DNA of 64,000 nucleotides from Hedera helix (lineage: Eukaryota; Streptophyta; Magnoliopsida; Apiales; Araliaceae), in contig OX359266.1 of assembly GCA_947179155.2 (NCBI GenBank), forward strand, positions 40,759,039-40,823,038, read 5' to 3'. Position 1 is the first letter of the stretch, and each line of letters begins with the position of its first letter. Shown in pieces: positions 48,311-61,286 of the stretch. The translations under genes and the position numbers were made by a program. Below the pieces are notes generated by a model that was given only the letters and a program-made list of their open reading frames with translations, searched no databases and was not told the origin of the DNA.

Positions 48311-51300
48311 TTTTCGGCTATCATTTCTCTGTGTTTCTCTTTCAATATAGTTTAGTTTAGAAGACGGGAGAGGTAATGGTGCAAAAAAAATGACAAGATT
48401 TGGAATGAATATTTGGAGGAAATTCGTGTTTATGGCGGTGGAAAGAGACACCAAACCCATCTAAATTCAAGCCCTTCTTTTTCTTCTCTCTTTTGTATTT
48501 GTTTTGGTCACTCACTTTTGACGGTCAACTGCATAAATGCAATAGCTTCTTGTTTTGGTTACTCACTTGACAATTCAATTGCATAAATGCAAATAGCTTG
48601 TCAAATATAAGGGAATGTAAATCTGGATATAAATTTGATAATGTGTGTCAACGACTTCATATAAATGAGACAAACAAACAAATTTAAAAAACTTGTTCCT
48701 CAATCTCAAATTAATGTAAAATTTACTTACACTCTCTCTCACACATGGCTTGTATTTGTTGCAGCTATACAATTATATTATTAAGTAATCGGTTGATCTT
48801 CCATTCTGCTGCCCCCAAGACAAAATCAATGTTTTTTCCCCTTTCCCTTTCCCCTCCCTTCTCTTTTGTATTTAGTCTATGGACTATGTATAAATTTGAT
48901 TGACTTGCTGTTATTTTTTAATTAATGGTTTTCAAATGAGGCCATTTTTTCTCGTGGACTCCCAAGTTGGGTCTCTCTACCATTTCCATCCAAAACTACC
49001 AGCAGGAAAGTGGCAGCAGGCAAAGAGAAAACGACCATCCTTTTGTAAAGTTTCAATTTGAACAAATAAGTTTGTTTGCTAAAAGTTACCCCATCAATTT
49101 TCTTGTGCCCAAAAAAATAGAGGATGGTTTCTCCATTGTTGGCTTCTGTAGAACAAAGGTATCATCTGCCAGCTTTTGGAACAAGACACTAACTACTGCG
49201 GAAACCACCGTTTTGTTTTCACATGATTGACTAGCCGCCGCCAGTATTTGTATACTTGCTGATTCCCAATCCACTGGAAGACTAAAACATAAAGCCAAAC
49301 AAATCGAATTAACATATTCCAGTGAACCTTAATAAACACAGAACCCATTTGATATTGTCCTGAAGTTCAGGACATGGACACATTGATTTTTCTGATAAAC
49401 TAGAAATTAAAAAACAAGGGCCGATTGAATCACAGTAATTCTTGGATTCGTTTGGTCTGTCGTGTGACTAACAGTAGTGATCATTCCAATGGCATAAGCT
49501 ACACCTAACACCAGCAGGTAGGTGGCATCTTCAACTTCAACGTGTCGCAACCACCATGGCCTTGATCAAAGGTATCTTACATCATCCTAGTCCTTGAACA
49601 CGAAAAAGAGCTAGTAATCATTCTATACTGAGAACACAATACTTAATTCATACTTTTCCTCTATGGTTCCAAAATTTGGATTTTTGTTGAAGAGAAACAA
49701 AGCCTCCATGTCTGAATGCTGAATGCAGGGTAGATTTCATCTAGACAAGATCTCTCTTGGAAAATGAAAACGAATATATGAACTGCGTGTTCAAGAGGTC
49801 TGCATGCATGCAATGAATAACATTCATTATTATGCTGTGCTGTGAATAACATGTGGAGAAGTTTAAATGTACAAGTCGAATGACTTTGCCAATACTTTTA
49901 CTGGAAGATAAAGATTTTCTATTCACCCATCAACTATACATAAGATGATGATCTTGTGAAACTATCAAAAAGACTTGGGAAAATAACAATTTGTAAAATT
50001 CATTGATTTCTATTCGTATTAGCGAGAGCTAATAATGAATGTTCTTTCTTTCTTGCAAAAAAATATATTTTCTGGTATAGCTTAATACTATCTGATAAGG
50101 TTGGAACATTATTTGAAGTTCCAATCAGGACTTGCTTCACAAAGAGAAGGAATTGGTAAGTAGCAATTCTTTAGCTGATATTCACTACAATGCAAAGTAA
50201 ATTCTTCTGTGCTTCTTCCAAATTGATGTGCTAAAAGTGTCAGCAGAAATCTAGAAGCTGCTTGCATATCGAATTTAATAATCTCCTGGGTGAAGTGGTG
50301 AACACTGGTATTAATATGAAAACAATTTAGAGTTAGTGTGGTTCTCAAAATTTTCATCAACAGCTACCAAAATACATATAGTTATTAGTACCCAACAAAT
50401 TCAGAAACTTATGCATTAACATAATTTGATTTCATGATAATCATCTGTCATTAAATACCGTAGCAAAATTTCGTCAACTGCAACCAAAATAAATATAGGT
50501 ATAATAAATCCAGACAAACTACTGCATTAACATATAATTGATTGCACGATAATCATCAATCATTTACACAGTACACATGATCACTAATCTATCAGCATTA
50601 AGATCGTAAACCCCTAATATGTGGTATTGCAGTTAACAAGATCGCACTTTCATTTCAAGCTTTCTCGTCAGGCGGTAATGATTGGAAGCAACTAATTGTT
50701 TTTCTATTGCCAGCATACTCCGTACCACGAAAAGTGACGTTTTTTGTTCTCGATTTTGTTCCACGCACCACATCAAACTAGGTGCTCTCTTCTCGATATT
50801 ATACATGAATAGAAACTTTCCAAATATTACACATGAGATTCTCAGCATGCTTGCCTCTCTATTGAATGTATTAATTGTCTAATGCAAAAAATTTCATCAT
50901 AATTTACTAATTCAATGGCCATCAAATTATCAGTGAATGCCTGTACAATGATCTGAACTCTATGTCATATATTCAAGAGCCTCCCTAACAGTTTTGAATA
51001 CTATTAATTACTAATTTACTACTCTTTCAACATAATTGTGGAGAACAGAGTCTCATGTCTTTTACTAGTAAAGAAGGTGCATTGATTGTTTTGCAATAAA
51101 TAATAGAAAAGGTTCCCACTTAAGCCTCACAGATTTTAGTATCAATGAATCAGAATATCATTATTGCAAATTGGCAAAATAATCTGAATTAGTACTTTGA
51201 CCAGATTCAGTTCCCAAGAAAGTGATAAAAAAATCTTTTGACACCAATAACTTTTCAAACAGAGGTTATATTCTGTTTGCAGACACAAATTGGTGAATGT

Positions 51301-51940
51301 AAACTACAAGTATATGCTCCTGAACAAAGTTCAGCGAGAGAAACTAAACATCTTACTACAGAAGTATTTATTGGGAAAATATATATTTCTTATACCTGAA
51401 AATGACTGGCTTCTGCTAGTAGGCTAAAAGTTAGTTCTCTTGTTATTAACAAAATCCAGAATCAGAGGCATAAAATTCGACGCGCTGGAGCAGTTCTGTA
51501 ATAAAAAGTAGCCATCAAAATTTATACATTATTTCTTCTATTGAACATCTGAAAAGGGAATTGCATACAGGCGAATTATTAACTGAACAAGAGAAAAGGC
51601 AGAGTATGCTCACTTTTATTGGTTGACATAGGTGTGAAGTAACTGCAGCTCAATATTAGATTTACAGGTCCGATGAACGTCATTCCACTCGGCAGATATA
51701 AGAGGCCATAAACATAGGCCCAATGAATTCTGGATGGTCAACACCCACACCTTTTATAACTCAAATAATCAAGGGAAACCTAAACTTGATGTATCATAGC
51801 TCAGACATTTCAATGTATCTGCAAGCTGATGTGTACCAAAACATTTTCCACTCAGTGGGATTCTGATGCCATCTAATGGAAACCCAATGGGTTCTGGAGG
51901 GGCAATACAACATGTATGTCTTCATTAATCAAAGGAAGTC
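48311..51940. other. Intergenic stretch
   Basis: No gene supported. Frames are short on both strands with no recognisable family features. The part next to 51940 should include the 3' UTR of the PPR gene (minus strand). Confidence 0.5.
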
Positions 51941-54709
51941 TCAACTTGATGCATCAATGTTCAGATTAATCAATTTATCAGTAACATGATTTGTATCAAA
52001 ACATTGGTCTACTTTCGACAACTCTCGTGTCAATATTCCATATGATTGGGAACTAGGAGCACAGTTCTTGCTTTCCATTTTGTGAAGAAACTTCATGCAT
52101 ACATCTACTTCCCCCTGCTTCAACAATCCATCAATTAAGATTGTCCAAACAACCTCATCAGGATTCCATTGTGTTTCAAACATGTTCTCAAACACAACTA
52201 GCGCTTCTTCAACTCGACTTGCTTTGCAGAGAGCACAAATAAGCACTTGATAACTTGATAAATGAGGTGTAATGCCTTTCTTGACCATTAAGTTAAAAAT
52301 TTCTAACGCAGTGTCCACTCTCAGATTTCTACAATGAGCACCTAAGAGAGAGTAATAGATCTCTTTATTAGGACATAAGCCTTTGTCTTCCATATTTTTA
52401 ACCAACAGATGTGCCTTGCTAATTTTTCCTTCTCTACACAGTCCAGCAACAAGAGTACTGTAGGTATCAACAGTGGGTTCACAACCATTCACTGACATTC
52501 TAACTAACAGCTTACATACAACTTCAAAGCTAATATCCTTGTTATCTGGACTGAAACTGTAGACTGCTTCATGTTGGACAGCAACCTTTTTCACAACAGA
52601 CAGACATTCCTTTTGCAACCCTTTCAACAAGACATTATAAGTTCGATAACTGGGTTTGCAGCCCACATCAGCCATCCGTCGGAGAAGGAAAAATGCATGA
52701 TCTAGCCTGTCCAGCATTACAAATCCATCAATTAATGAGGTATACACCACGTGATCAGGAGCCAATCCTTTTCTCTGTATTTCCTCAATTAAAAGCTCTG
52801 CACGATCAGCCTGGCCTTCTAGACATAATCCGTAGATGAGGGAACTATAAGTGTACAAATTAGGCAAGCAATTTCTTTCTACCATATCATGGAAAATCTT
52901 GAATGCAAGATGTGTTCCACCATTCCGACAAAGCCCATCAATCAAACTTGTGTAGGTGATAACATTTGGCAGCAACCCTCTCTCTGCCATCTTAGCATAG
53001 AGTCTTTTTGCTTCATCAAACCTATTTTCTTTGGCAAAAGCATATATAACAGCATTGTAAGTTTCAGTGTTTGGATTGCAACCATCTGCTTCCATCTTCT
53101 CAAGTAATAACATCGCATCATCAAATTCTCCTTTCTTACAGTGACCATCTATGAGAGCAGTATAACTGACCTGATTTGGGGTCAAATTCTGATCCATCAT
53201 TTTGTGGAAAAAATTTAGAGCTGAATCAAGCATACCTGCTTTGCTGAACCCTGAAATAAGTTCAGAATAAGTCCACTCATCTGGTTCACATCCATTCCCC
53301 TTCATCAAATCCAGTAATCTCACAGCATTTTTCGAATAACCAGATTTTAGGTATCTGCTAATGAGCGTGTTATATGTAACAACTGTTGGCGGCGGACCCA
53401 CCTTCAGCATTTTATTGAAAAGTACCATAGCCTTTTCTATTTGTCCAACTATACACAAAACTTTTATAATTTCATTGTAGGTCTCAGTATTTGGCAAGCT
53501 ACCATGTCTCTCCATCCAATCGAAAATCGTTAGAGCTTCACTGAATCTCCCTGCTGTACACAACTCATTTATCAAGACATTGTATGTAACTTTATTTGGA
53601 ACCAAGCCATCCATCAACATCTTGTGGTAAAATCCGATTGCCACCTCACATTTCCCTGATCGAGACAACCCACTTATCAGGGCTGTGTAAGTCTGCACAT
53701 TTGGCAAACAACCCCTCCTCCTCATGCTGGATACAAGATCAAGTGCCTCCGTCACACGCCCAATCGCACATAACGAAGTAATTGGGACAGTGTATGTTTG
53801 TACTGTAGGTTTAATTTGTTTCTCAAACATTTCTTCAAGCATGTCCAGTGCATCATCCACCCTCAACTCACTGCAAAGCCCATTTATAAGAGTGGAATAG
53901 GTTACTGAATTCGGATCACACCCTTCCTTCACCATCTTATCAAAAACTCGAAATGCTGCATCTAAGTTCCTGTTCCTACAATAACCAAGAATTAGAGATG
54001 TATATGTAAACACATCCGGGTTCCAATCATACTGATAGATCTTACTTAGAAACAACTCAGCCTCTTGAACCTTCCCCCTTTTGCACAATATATTAATCAT
54101 TGTATTTAGTGTCAATAAACTCTGTTCGATCCCACTACTCAACATTTGCTGATAGAAACTTTGAGCAGCTGCAACCATATCAAACTTACCTAATTGAATC
54201 AACAAAGTATTACAGCTATACAAACTAAACCCAAGACCTTTCTTGCTAATTTCATTCAAATAGTCAACAACCCATCTCATTTCTTCCTCATTTTCACAAG
54301 CTTTGATCATCAAAATCCTAACATGATCCGCCGGCCCAAAGTGCCTATCACGTATGAGCCTATTTAACATGGCTACAAAGCAGTTGCTATCATGTTTGTA
54401 GAAAGGCCTCTTAGAGACCCAATAAAAAAATTTCAAAGCAGATTCAGTGTTTTTATGGGCGACAATAATTTTGGCAACGTGATGGGGATTGAGATTAGGG
54501 CTCAAACGCTTGAGTTCTAAGCTCGCCTGCCATTGAGACTGGCTTAAGATGCGACAAACCTTAGACACTAATTTTTCGAAGCAGATTTCAGAAAGAAATT
54601 CAGAACAAATGTTGGGTTGAGATGAAAAATTGAGGAAAGAATGAGAACCCAATACAGGATAAAGCCTATGGAGGTAAAATAGAAATTGGGTTTTGAGGGG
54701 CTTTACCAT
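51941..54709 (-). CDS. P-class pentatricopeptide repeat protein
   Basis: Intact single-exon frame of 922 residues, close in layout to Arabidopsis At5g65560. The N-terminal 40-50 residues are basic and hydroxylated with few acids (MVKPLKTQFLFYLHRLYPVL), fitting a mitochondrial, less likely plastid, presequence. From about residue 150 to 900 there are roughly 20 PPR motifs of about 35 residues, typified by NPDVFTYTSLILGYCRNRN and LPNVITYTSLIDGLCRNGG. The array is of pure P type, with no L or S motifs and no E, DYW or SMR tail. Between about 695 and 725 a non-PPR linker (ECLSVVKKVAVQHEAVYSFS) interrupts the array. P-class proteins bind organelle RNA in RNA stabilisation, splicing or translation; the target is unknown. 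The first ATG of the frame suits the targeting peptide. Confidence 0.95.
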   Translation of the reverse strand: MVKPLKTQFLFYLHRLYPVLGSHSFLNFSSQPNICSEFLSEICFEKLVSKVCRILSQSQWQASLELKRLSPNLNPHHVAKIIVAHKNTESALKFFYWVSKRPFYKHDSNCFVAMLNRLIRDRHFGPADHVRILMIKACENEEEMRWVVDYLNEISKKGLGFSLYSCNTLLIQLGKFDMVAAAQSFYQQMLSSGIEQSLLTLNTMINILCKRGKVQEAELFLSKIYQYDWNPDVFTYTSLILGYCRNRNLDAAFRVFDKMVKEGCDPNSVTYSTLINGLCSELRVDDALDMLEEMFEKQIKPTVQTYTVPITSLCAIGRVTEALDLVSSMRRRGCLPNVQTYTALISGLSRSGKCEVAIGFYHKMLMDGLVPNKVTYNVLINELCTAGRFSEALTIFDWMERHGSLPNTETYNEIIKVLCIVGQIEKAMVLFNKMLKVGPPPTVVTYNTLISRYLKSGYSKNAVRLLDLMKGNGCEPDEWTYSELISGFSKAGMLDSALNFFHKMMDQNLTPNQVSYTALIDGHCKKGEFDDAMLLLEKMEADGCNPNTETYNAVIYAFAKENRFDEAKRLYAKMAERGLLPNVITYTSLIDGLCRNGGTHLAFKIFHDMVERNCLPNLYTYSSLIYGLCLEGQADRAELLIEEIQRKGLAPDHVVYTSLIDGFVMLDRLDHAFFLLRRMADVGCKPSYRTYNVLLKGLQKECLSVVKKVAVQHEAVYSFSPDNKDISFEVVCKLLVRMSVNGCEPTVDTYSTLVAGLCREGKISKAHLLVKNMEDKGLCPNKEIYYSLLGAHCRNLRVDTALEIFNLMVKKGITPHLSSYQVLICALCKASRVEEALVVFENMFETQWNPDEVVWTILIDGLLKQGEVDVCMKFLHKMESKNCAPSSQSYGILTRELSKVDQCFDTNHVTDKLINLNIDASS

Positions 54710-57700
54710 TTCGGGCGAGGAGAGAGTTCATGAATCGTTGCAGCTAGTAGAAGCCATTGATGAAGTTTTACAGCTTCTTATTCTTCTCCTTCCAAAGGGT
54801 ATACATAGCAGAGGGTGGCGTTGCATTGATTGGTAGGGTGAACGTGTTCACTGGAAGACCACAGCAAACGGACCGAGAGAGAGGGACAGAGGGGAGGGGA
54901 ACATAAACACCCAAACAGTCCGTTTACACAGTTAAACTTTAGGGTTATTTTTTCATATTCATTTTATTTGAAATTTCTACATATAGAATTATGTTCACAA
55001 AAATTGACTTCCTATTAATTATAATATTTACTAAATATTAAATTACATTCTCTTTGCTTCAAATTTTGTAATTTTTAAAATTAATTTAAAATATTTTTAA
55101 ATTTTAATATAAATTTATTTAATTTTAAATAATACTTTCATTAAAATTATAAATTATTTGATATGTATTAATTCTAAGACTTACTATATTTATCACATAT
55201 AATACTGTTATAACACATCTTTTAATATTTACGAGACAAATTTTAAGACTTATAAAAAATATTAAATAAATTGTAGCATATGGTGGAGGATGGATTATTC
55301 ATTTTATGGGATAGAGTGACATAATCTCTCATGTCCAAGAAATCAAAAAGGAAAAGGAAAAGAAAAAGAAGGGACACATAAAACCTGACCTTAGTCGGTC
55401 AAATTTCCGCATGAAAAATCATGTTCCACCCAAATTAAAGTTAATTGGAAAATATTGTTTGACAAAATGTGATAGCTAAATGCTGGCATATTTTATTTTT
55501 GGAATCAGATGTTGGAATAAAAAGGAATTTAAAATTATATCTTTAATTTTAAAACAAAAAGAGTAATATGAAATGATAATGTTACACGAGTAAATAAAGG
55601 TCATGTTTGTTTGTTTATTTATTTGATAATGAAACTATATATGTGGATACTGTATAATATTATATTATTATTAATAAAAAGTAAACTATTTATGAAAAAT
55701 GAGAATATTATTATGAGACGGAGTGAGCGAAGGAGTATTTATGGGTAGTTTGAGTTTTTTTTCCTCACCTAAAAAAAGAATGAGGGCAAAATAGAGATGC
55801 CAATATTTGTTTGAGAGACTAGATCAGGCAAAACATGCGTTATGTTTGTTTGATCAAATCAATTAATTATATCGATTATAAGTATGAAAATGTCTCAAAT
55901 TTATTTTAAAAATAACTTCTTGATTTTGAAAGAAAAGAATAAGAGTACTATTTTATTTTGTGTTTAACCTTAAAATTTTGAGAATTTTAGGGATGGCCAT
56001 GATAGAACTCTCATATAGATTCACTTACCCTAAGACTACTCTTTCAAAAATGCACAGAGCAATCCTAGTTCCTAGGATTGGCAATCTATTCCACGTAGTG
56101 ATGATAATTTGAACCAAAATCGATTCAAAATTATTCGAACCATCTTAAATCGGTCGGTTTTTATCCAAATTGTTGGCCTTGTTGGTATGGTTTTGGTATA
56201 AAAATTTTTAAATTAGAATTGATGTGGCGTGATTTTGGTATTTGTCTTTAAACCACTGGTGCATTGCATCGTACTGCATCAGTCCTTGAACCAATAGTAC
56301 ATCGGTTCTTGAACCACTCTATATATACTTGTTTATTTTAATTATATCTCCATATTTCATAGTATTATTATTTTTATTTAGTATTATATATAATCACAGA
56401 GTCACTCATACATATATTTTAATTATTTTTTATTTTTACATATCAAAAGTTAATTTATGAATATTTTTATATATAGTTGATATGGTTAAAATTATAATAA
56501 TGTTATCGAAATTTTAATTGAACACACATTCTTATATTACTTGTTAATATTTTTGGAATTATTTTAATGAATGCTATTATAATGTGTGTTGTAAAAATAT
56601 TAAATTAATTTAATAAATATTAAATAAAAAATATTAGGAATTTTGATCGAAATCAGTGTGATGCGATTCAAAATATAAACCGGTTGGCACAATTTTGGTA
56701 TCGACAAATCTTGAATTGCTACTAGTGTAATGCGTTTTCGGTTCAATTTTTTTTAAAAATCGGTAGAGTTTCAAATTTGCCCCACCATTGCCACCCTTAT
56801 TTTCACGCACAACCAAATTATGAGTTCTTTATTTATTTAGGGCATGGTGAACCATAAGGTCCAACCATCACAAAACTTGTGTACAGAACTTATGATGCAC
56901 AATGTGCTCAAGAAATTAAGACTATAAAAATTTAATAAACTACACCACTTCCAACTAAATAAAGTTACATATACAAAAATAAAATTTATAAATTCAAAGT
57001 GTCTATTTGTCTTTCATGCTTATTCATAAGTTTATGGAGTTGATAGTTTGATAATAAAAAAAAAAACAAAGTTGAGGCACAGACCAAAGCGTTTGGTTAG
57101 AGGATTGGAGGAGTCCTCTTGCTTGTAGTAATGGCAATAGAGCGGAGGCGCCGGGGATTATACTTTCCACCTCCATCTCCGATTTTATAAAAAAAATTCT
57201 ATAACCCATTCTATTTACTACGAAAATTAAAATTTAATAACCATCATCATCTCTATAAGAAGATGTACTTGTTGACTCAGGTCTCCTGTACCGGTTGAAT
57301 CTCTTAATTAAAGAATTTAATTTGACTTATATTTACAATAATACATACATGAAAATTAATCATATTTTAGTTCATACGTGATAAAATTTTGAAAAATCAA
57401 ATAATAATAGTAATGATACACATACACAAGGACATATATTTTTATTATTTAATATATAATAGTATAAATATTAATTTAATTAATATATAACTATTGCGAG
57501 AATTTGGGCGAGAGAAGCAAATGTTATCTCCTTCCCATATATAACTATTATGTAATTTTTCATCTCCGTTCCATCCTCGATGAGAGTCAAAATCACTTCA
57601 CAATTCAAGACGGGACATGAGTATCACTGTGGAGACGGGACAAATTGTCATCCCAACTTACTTGGATATATTATTCTATTTGGTCGCTTTTAATTCAAAA

Positions 57701-58736
57701 GATTTTTTTTTTTAATATCAAAAGTATTGCAAAGGTAAGTTTTTCTAAATTTCTACCTTGATCCCATCTCCAGATTTTCTCCAGACACTAAAATAAAATG
57801 TATCCGTAGTATTCAATTGTAATTGTAATCCTAATTGTACTTTTCGATTTACAAGCTTAATATATTTTAGTTTTTATTATTAAAAAAATATATGATAATA
57901 GATTGTGATATTAAACTTGAACTATTGTACTATTTTGTTCTAGCATTTGCATCTAATAATTTAAATTCATTTTCAGATTTTTTTTTCTTTTTCAAATGAG
58001 TTTCGTGGAATTGTATCACGATATTAGGAAGAAGGAATTGTACTTAAAATATGCATATGTCCGTAAATTCCATTCATAATCTCATACTGTGGGTTGCATT
58101 GATAAACTGGGAAATTGTTCTTCCTACTCACATTTCAAAAGTGCAACAGTTCTAATTACAATTGTAAAATAATATTTTTAAATAAATATTTTATTTTTTA
58201 ATGCATATTCTAATATTTATTAATAATGTAATAGTGTTGACAAAATAATATTTAATCTCCATAAAGTATAAAATAAAATATACTAAGAAATTTACATTAT
58301 TTTATAATTTCAAATTAAAATGCATTTTTAATTTTAGGATGAAGCATTTACCGATGATCACTTGGTTCATTAATATGACTCATTTTTATTGATGTAAAGG
58401 TCGAGGGTAGCGTAAATTGCTTGGGTGCCGATTAACAAATCTAAAACCGCTCATAATACCGCTTATGATTGGTGCGATGCAATTCAATTTTGAAACTTGC
58501 GATGTAGTTTTAATAGGTTCAATTTTAATTTCAAAACTAATTGACATAGTAAACATTAATATTTCATACATCAAAATCATCTAAGATTTCTGTTAAAGGA
58601 GACTTTGCATGTCTTGTACTACATAGCTAGCTTAATATCAAGTATCAAGTAAAACTGAGTATTTGCAAATCCTTTGCAACTTGAAGTTATAAAAGTGGAG
58701 AGGAACCAAAGAATACAAAAATACTATAACGTACGC
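54710..58736. other. AT-rich intergenic DNA
   Basis: The first 200 bp hold the PPR promoter and leader (minus strand), with a GA-rich stretch at 54870-54900. No gene follows. Confidence 0.55.
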
Positions 58737-58745
58737 CAATTTTTT

Positions 58746-58902
58746 GAGAAATTATCGTATGTTTTTGAAGTATAATTACAGCATGTTCCACTCTCATATG
58801 AGAATGAATTTTACACGAGTTCTACTATGTGTAGATCCCACCCTCATGTGAGAGGGTGAAAGTATAATGTAATTATGTTCTAAGAACATTCCATAATTTC
58901 TC
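58746..58902. mobile_element. MITE, 157 bp, with 9-bp target duplication
   Basis: Flanked by CAATTTTTT on both sides (58737-58745, 58903-58911). It starts GAGAAATTAT and ends ATAATTTCTC, a perfect 10-bp terminal pair. The arms continue imperfectly for about 60 bp (GTATAATTACAGCATGTTCC; CTCTCATATGAG against CTCATGTGAGAG). A 9-bp duplication again suggests a Mutator-like origin. Confidence 0.8.
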
Positions 58903-58911
58903 CAATTTTTT

Positions 58912-61286
58912 ATATACATCAAACAGATGCAACAAGCTGGCGATGAAATATAAATTGACATAAATTAACTTTATTTTCTTGAGTAAATTTTATTTTTCTT
59001 ATGACGTGAAACCAACACAACAATACGGCGACGTATAGCTACAGTTCAAAGCCCGGATCTTAAACTTTTGATCTCTCACTTATTAGAGAGATTTTAAGCT
59101 CATAAACCTAAACTGTAATGTGTTACTACTGAAACTTAATTTGTCAATAATTTACCATATGATGCACCAGGATTTTAATAAACCATCTTAAAATCAGAAC
59201 CAAAAACTTCAGCTGGAGTCAAAATAGATACATGAAAAGCACAATTACTTCAAGTTTACAACGAGGAAGATGAAGTACAACAAAACATCATACTGATCCG
59301 ACCAAATCAACGGAATCTATCCCATTGGAAAGAGCGACACACATGATCACACCAATGAAATAATAATATATACATTTAGCAAAAAATAAATAATATATTA
59401 ATATAAGTTAATAAATAAATAAATAATAATAATAATATATAAGAGCGGTGTGGTGTGCCTATAGTGGTGCGGGAGCATGTCAAAATCGCTCCCAAATTGC
59501 ACATGCGATTTTTTAGCCATTCTAAAGAATTGTTAGGGTGACTCAATCGGAGCGGTTTGATCAGTTTTTAGTACGATTTCAAGGCTAATTTCAATTCCTT
59601 ACTTAGCTCGAGAGTTAGATTCTTGTTGAGAGCATGTTACAAGAAAAGACGGGGTATCTGTAGTAGATATACTGTAATATTATCTATTATCATCTTTGTT
59701 AAGGTACAACAAATTCCATTCAACACTAGCAAATGAATGCATGAAGGATTGTAATATTAGGATATGAAATTGGAAGAAGATCATCAAGAGGATACAAATA
59801 AATCAAGTCCCACGCATACTGCTGCATCTAGTAACCACGGCATATTCGCTTTTATTCTGTCCCATTCCGTGCTTCTTATAAGAATGCTGCAATTATTTAC
59901 ACAAGAACATGAGAGAGAGAAAAGGCTAGAGTCAAAAACAGAGAAATAAACTAGACAGAGACTGCACCTTCCCACATAAGTGACATTGGCAATGAGTTCA
60001 AATATGAACATGAGAGGATTTAATCCCTACAAGTTTTCAACAAGTTCTTAGCTTTGAGTATGAACGTTATAAAGTATAATTAAAATTTCCTTTTTTGGAC
60101 TAGGATAAGGAATTCACCTCAACACTCCCTCTTTTAATCTGCACAATGAATTCAAAAGTTGAAGAGGAGTGTACGAAATTGACTTATTCCACTTGGCATG
60201 GAATGAATCATTTCACTCTCCATTTCATTCCCTTTTCTATTCCACTTCTTCACTAATTCCATTCCTTCAATCCAAACGTAACATATATGTAGTGCAATTG
60301 ATTTGGCTCAGAAGTTAAATCAACAATTGATTGGGCGAAATTGAATTCTTTTTGTGCAGAGCAGTTTGGTTAAAATTAACTGTGTAGCAATTTTAATTCT
60401 GATTAGTAGGTATTTGATGACAGTATGAATCATGGTCCTGGAATTCTTTAATAGATGGGCATGTGTTCATGGGAACAATGAACTTGCAAAGAGATGAATG
60501 GATTGATTGGAATTCGGCTTTGGTCAGTAATATCTGCGACTCGCTGATTTTCATCATTTTGGAAAGGGCATTAAGATGGAACTTATTATTGGTGAATGTC
60601 GGGTCTTGGATGCTCATCTGTAAAGATTAGGATCTATGTACGAAGGAAAAACTTTACAGTTACAAGACCGACTACCTGAATATTGTAGAGACAACTAATT
60701 CCTAGAACATTACCAGCTATGACTAGAAGGTCCAACAGAATAGGCAGAATTATGAGCAATAACTATGCAGGGCAGTGGTAAGTTGCAAATTTGTTAACTT
60801 GGTCAGTAGAAGTACTACTTTATTATTGGTTGATACGACTGATATCTGACATACCTCTCAGCATTAGTTAGTTAGAAGCTTGTTTACTTTTGTTCATAGA
60901 AGAAGCGTTACCTTATGTTTGGTATGCTGCTATCAAGTGTAGTAATTGGTTTGCAGTAATATAGGGAATGAGGAGACTCCCAGCAGGAGAACTGCTCTTG
61001 ATGAATTCAGAAATTTCATTTATATCTCCAGTCTTGGCAACTTAAAGTAGATGTTTTGCCTAAACTGTGTTAATTGTGGTTGTGCAGATGCATTGTAGGG
61101 TTATGTGGTTTAAATTTTATGACGAAGTAGCTGATAATCCAAGCGCCACCAACATATTCACCAAATAAGCACTTTCTGCTTGCTATATTACTTGCGGCAG
61201 TAAGGATTGAGAGAACAGGTACAGAGCTTGGATGTCACCAAGCAAGTTTAATTTTACAGCTGAGAGAAATACAGAATTTGATAGTT
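58912..61286. other. Intergenic; 3' flank of LHCB2
   Basis: No gene supported. The last 150-250 bases before 61287 should be the LHCB2 3' UTR (minus strand). Reading frames around 60.4-60.6 kb have no recognisable features. Confidence 0.5.

Noticed and set aside
48967..49298. Opposed frames of 87 and 70 codons
   Set aside because: No recognisable motif, no promoter or splice context, and the two overlap.
50633..50882. Opposed frames of 71 and 66 codons
   Set aside because: Both strands open over the same short stretch without family features; treated as chance.
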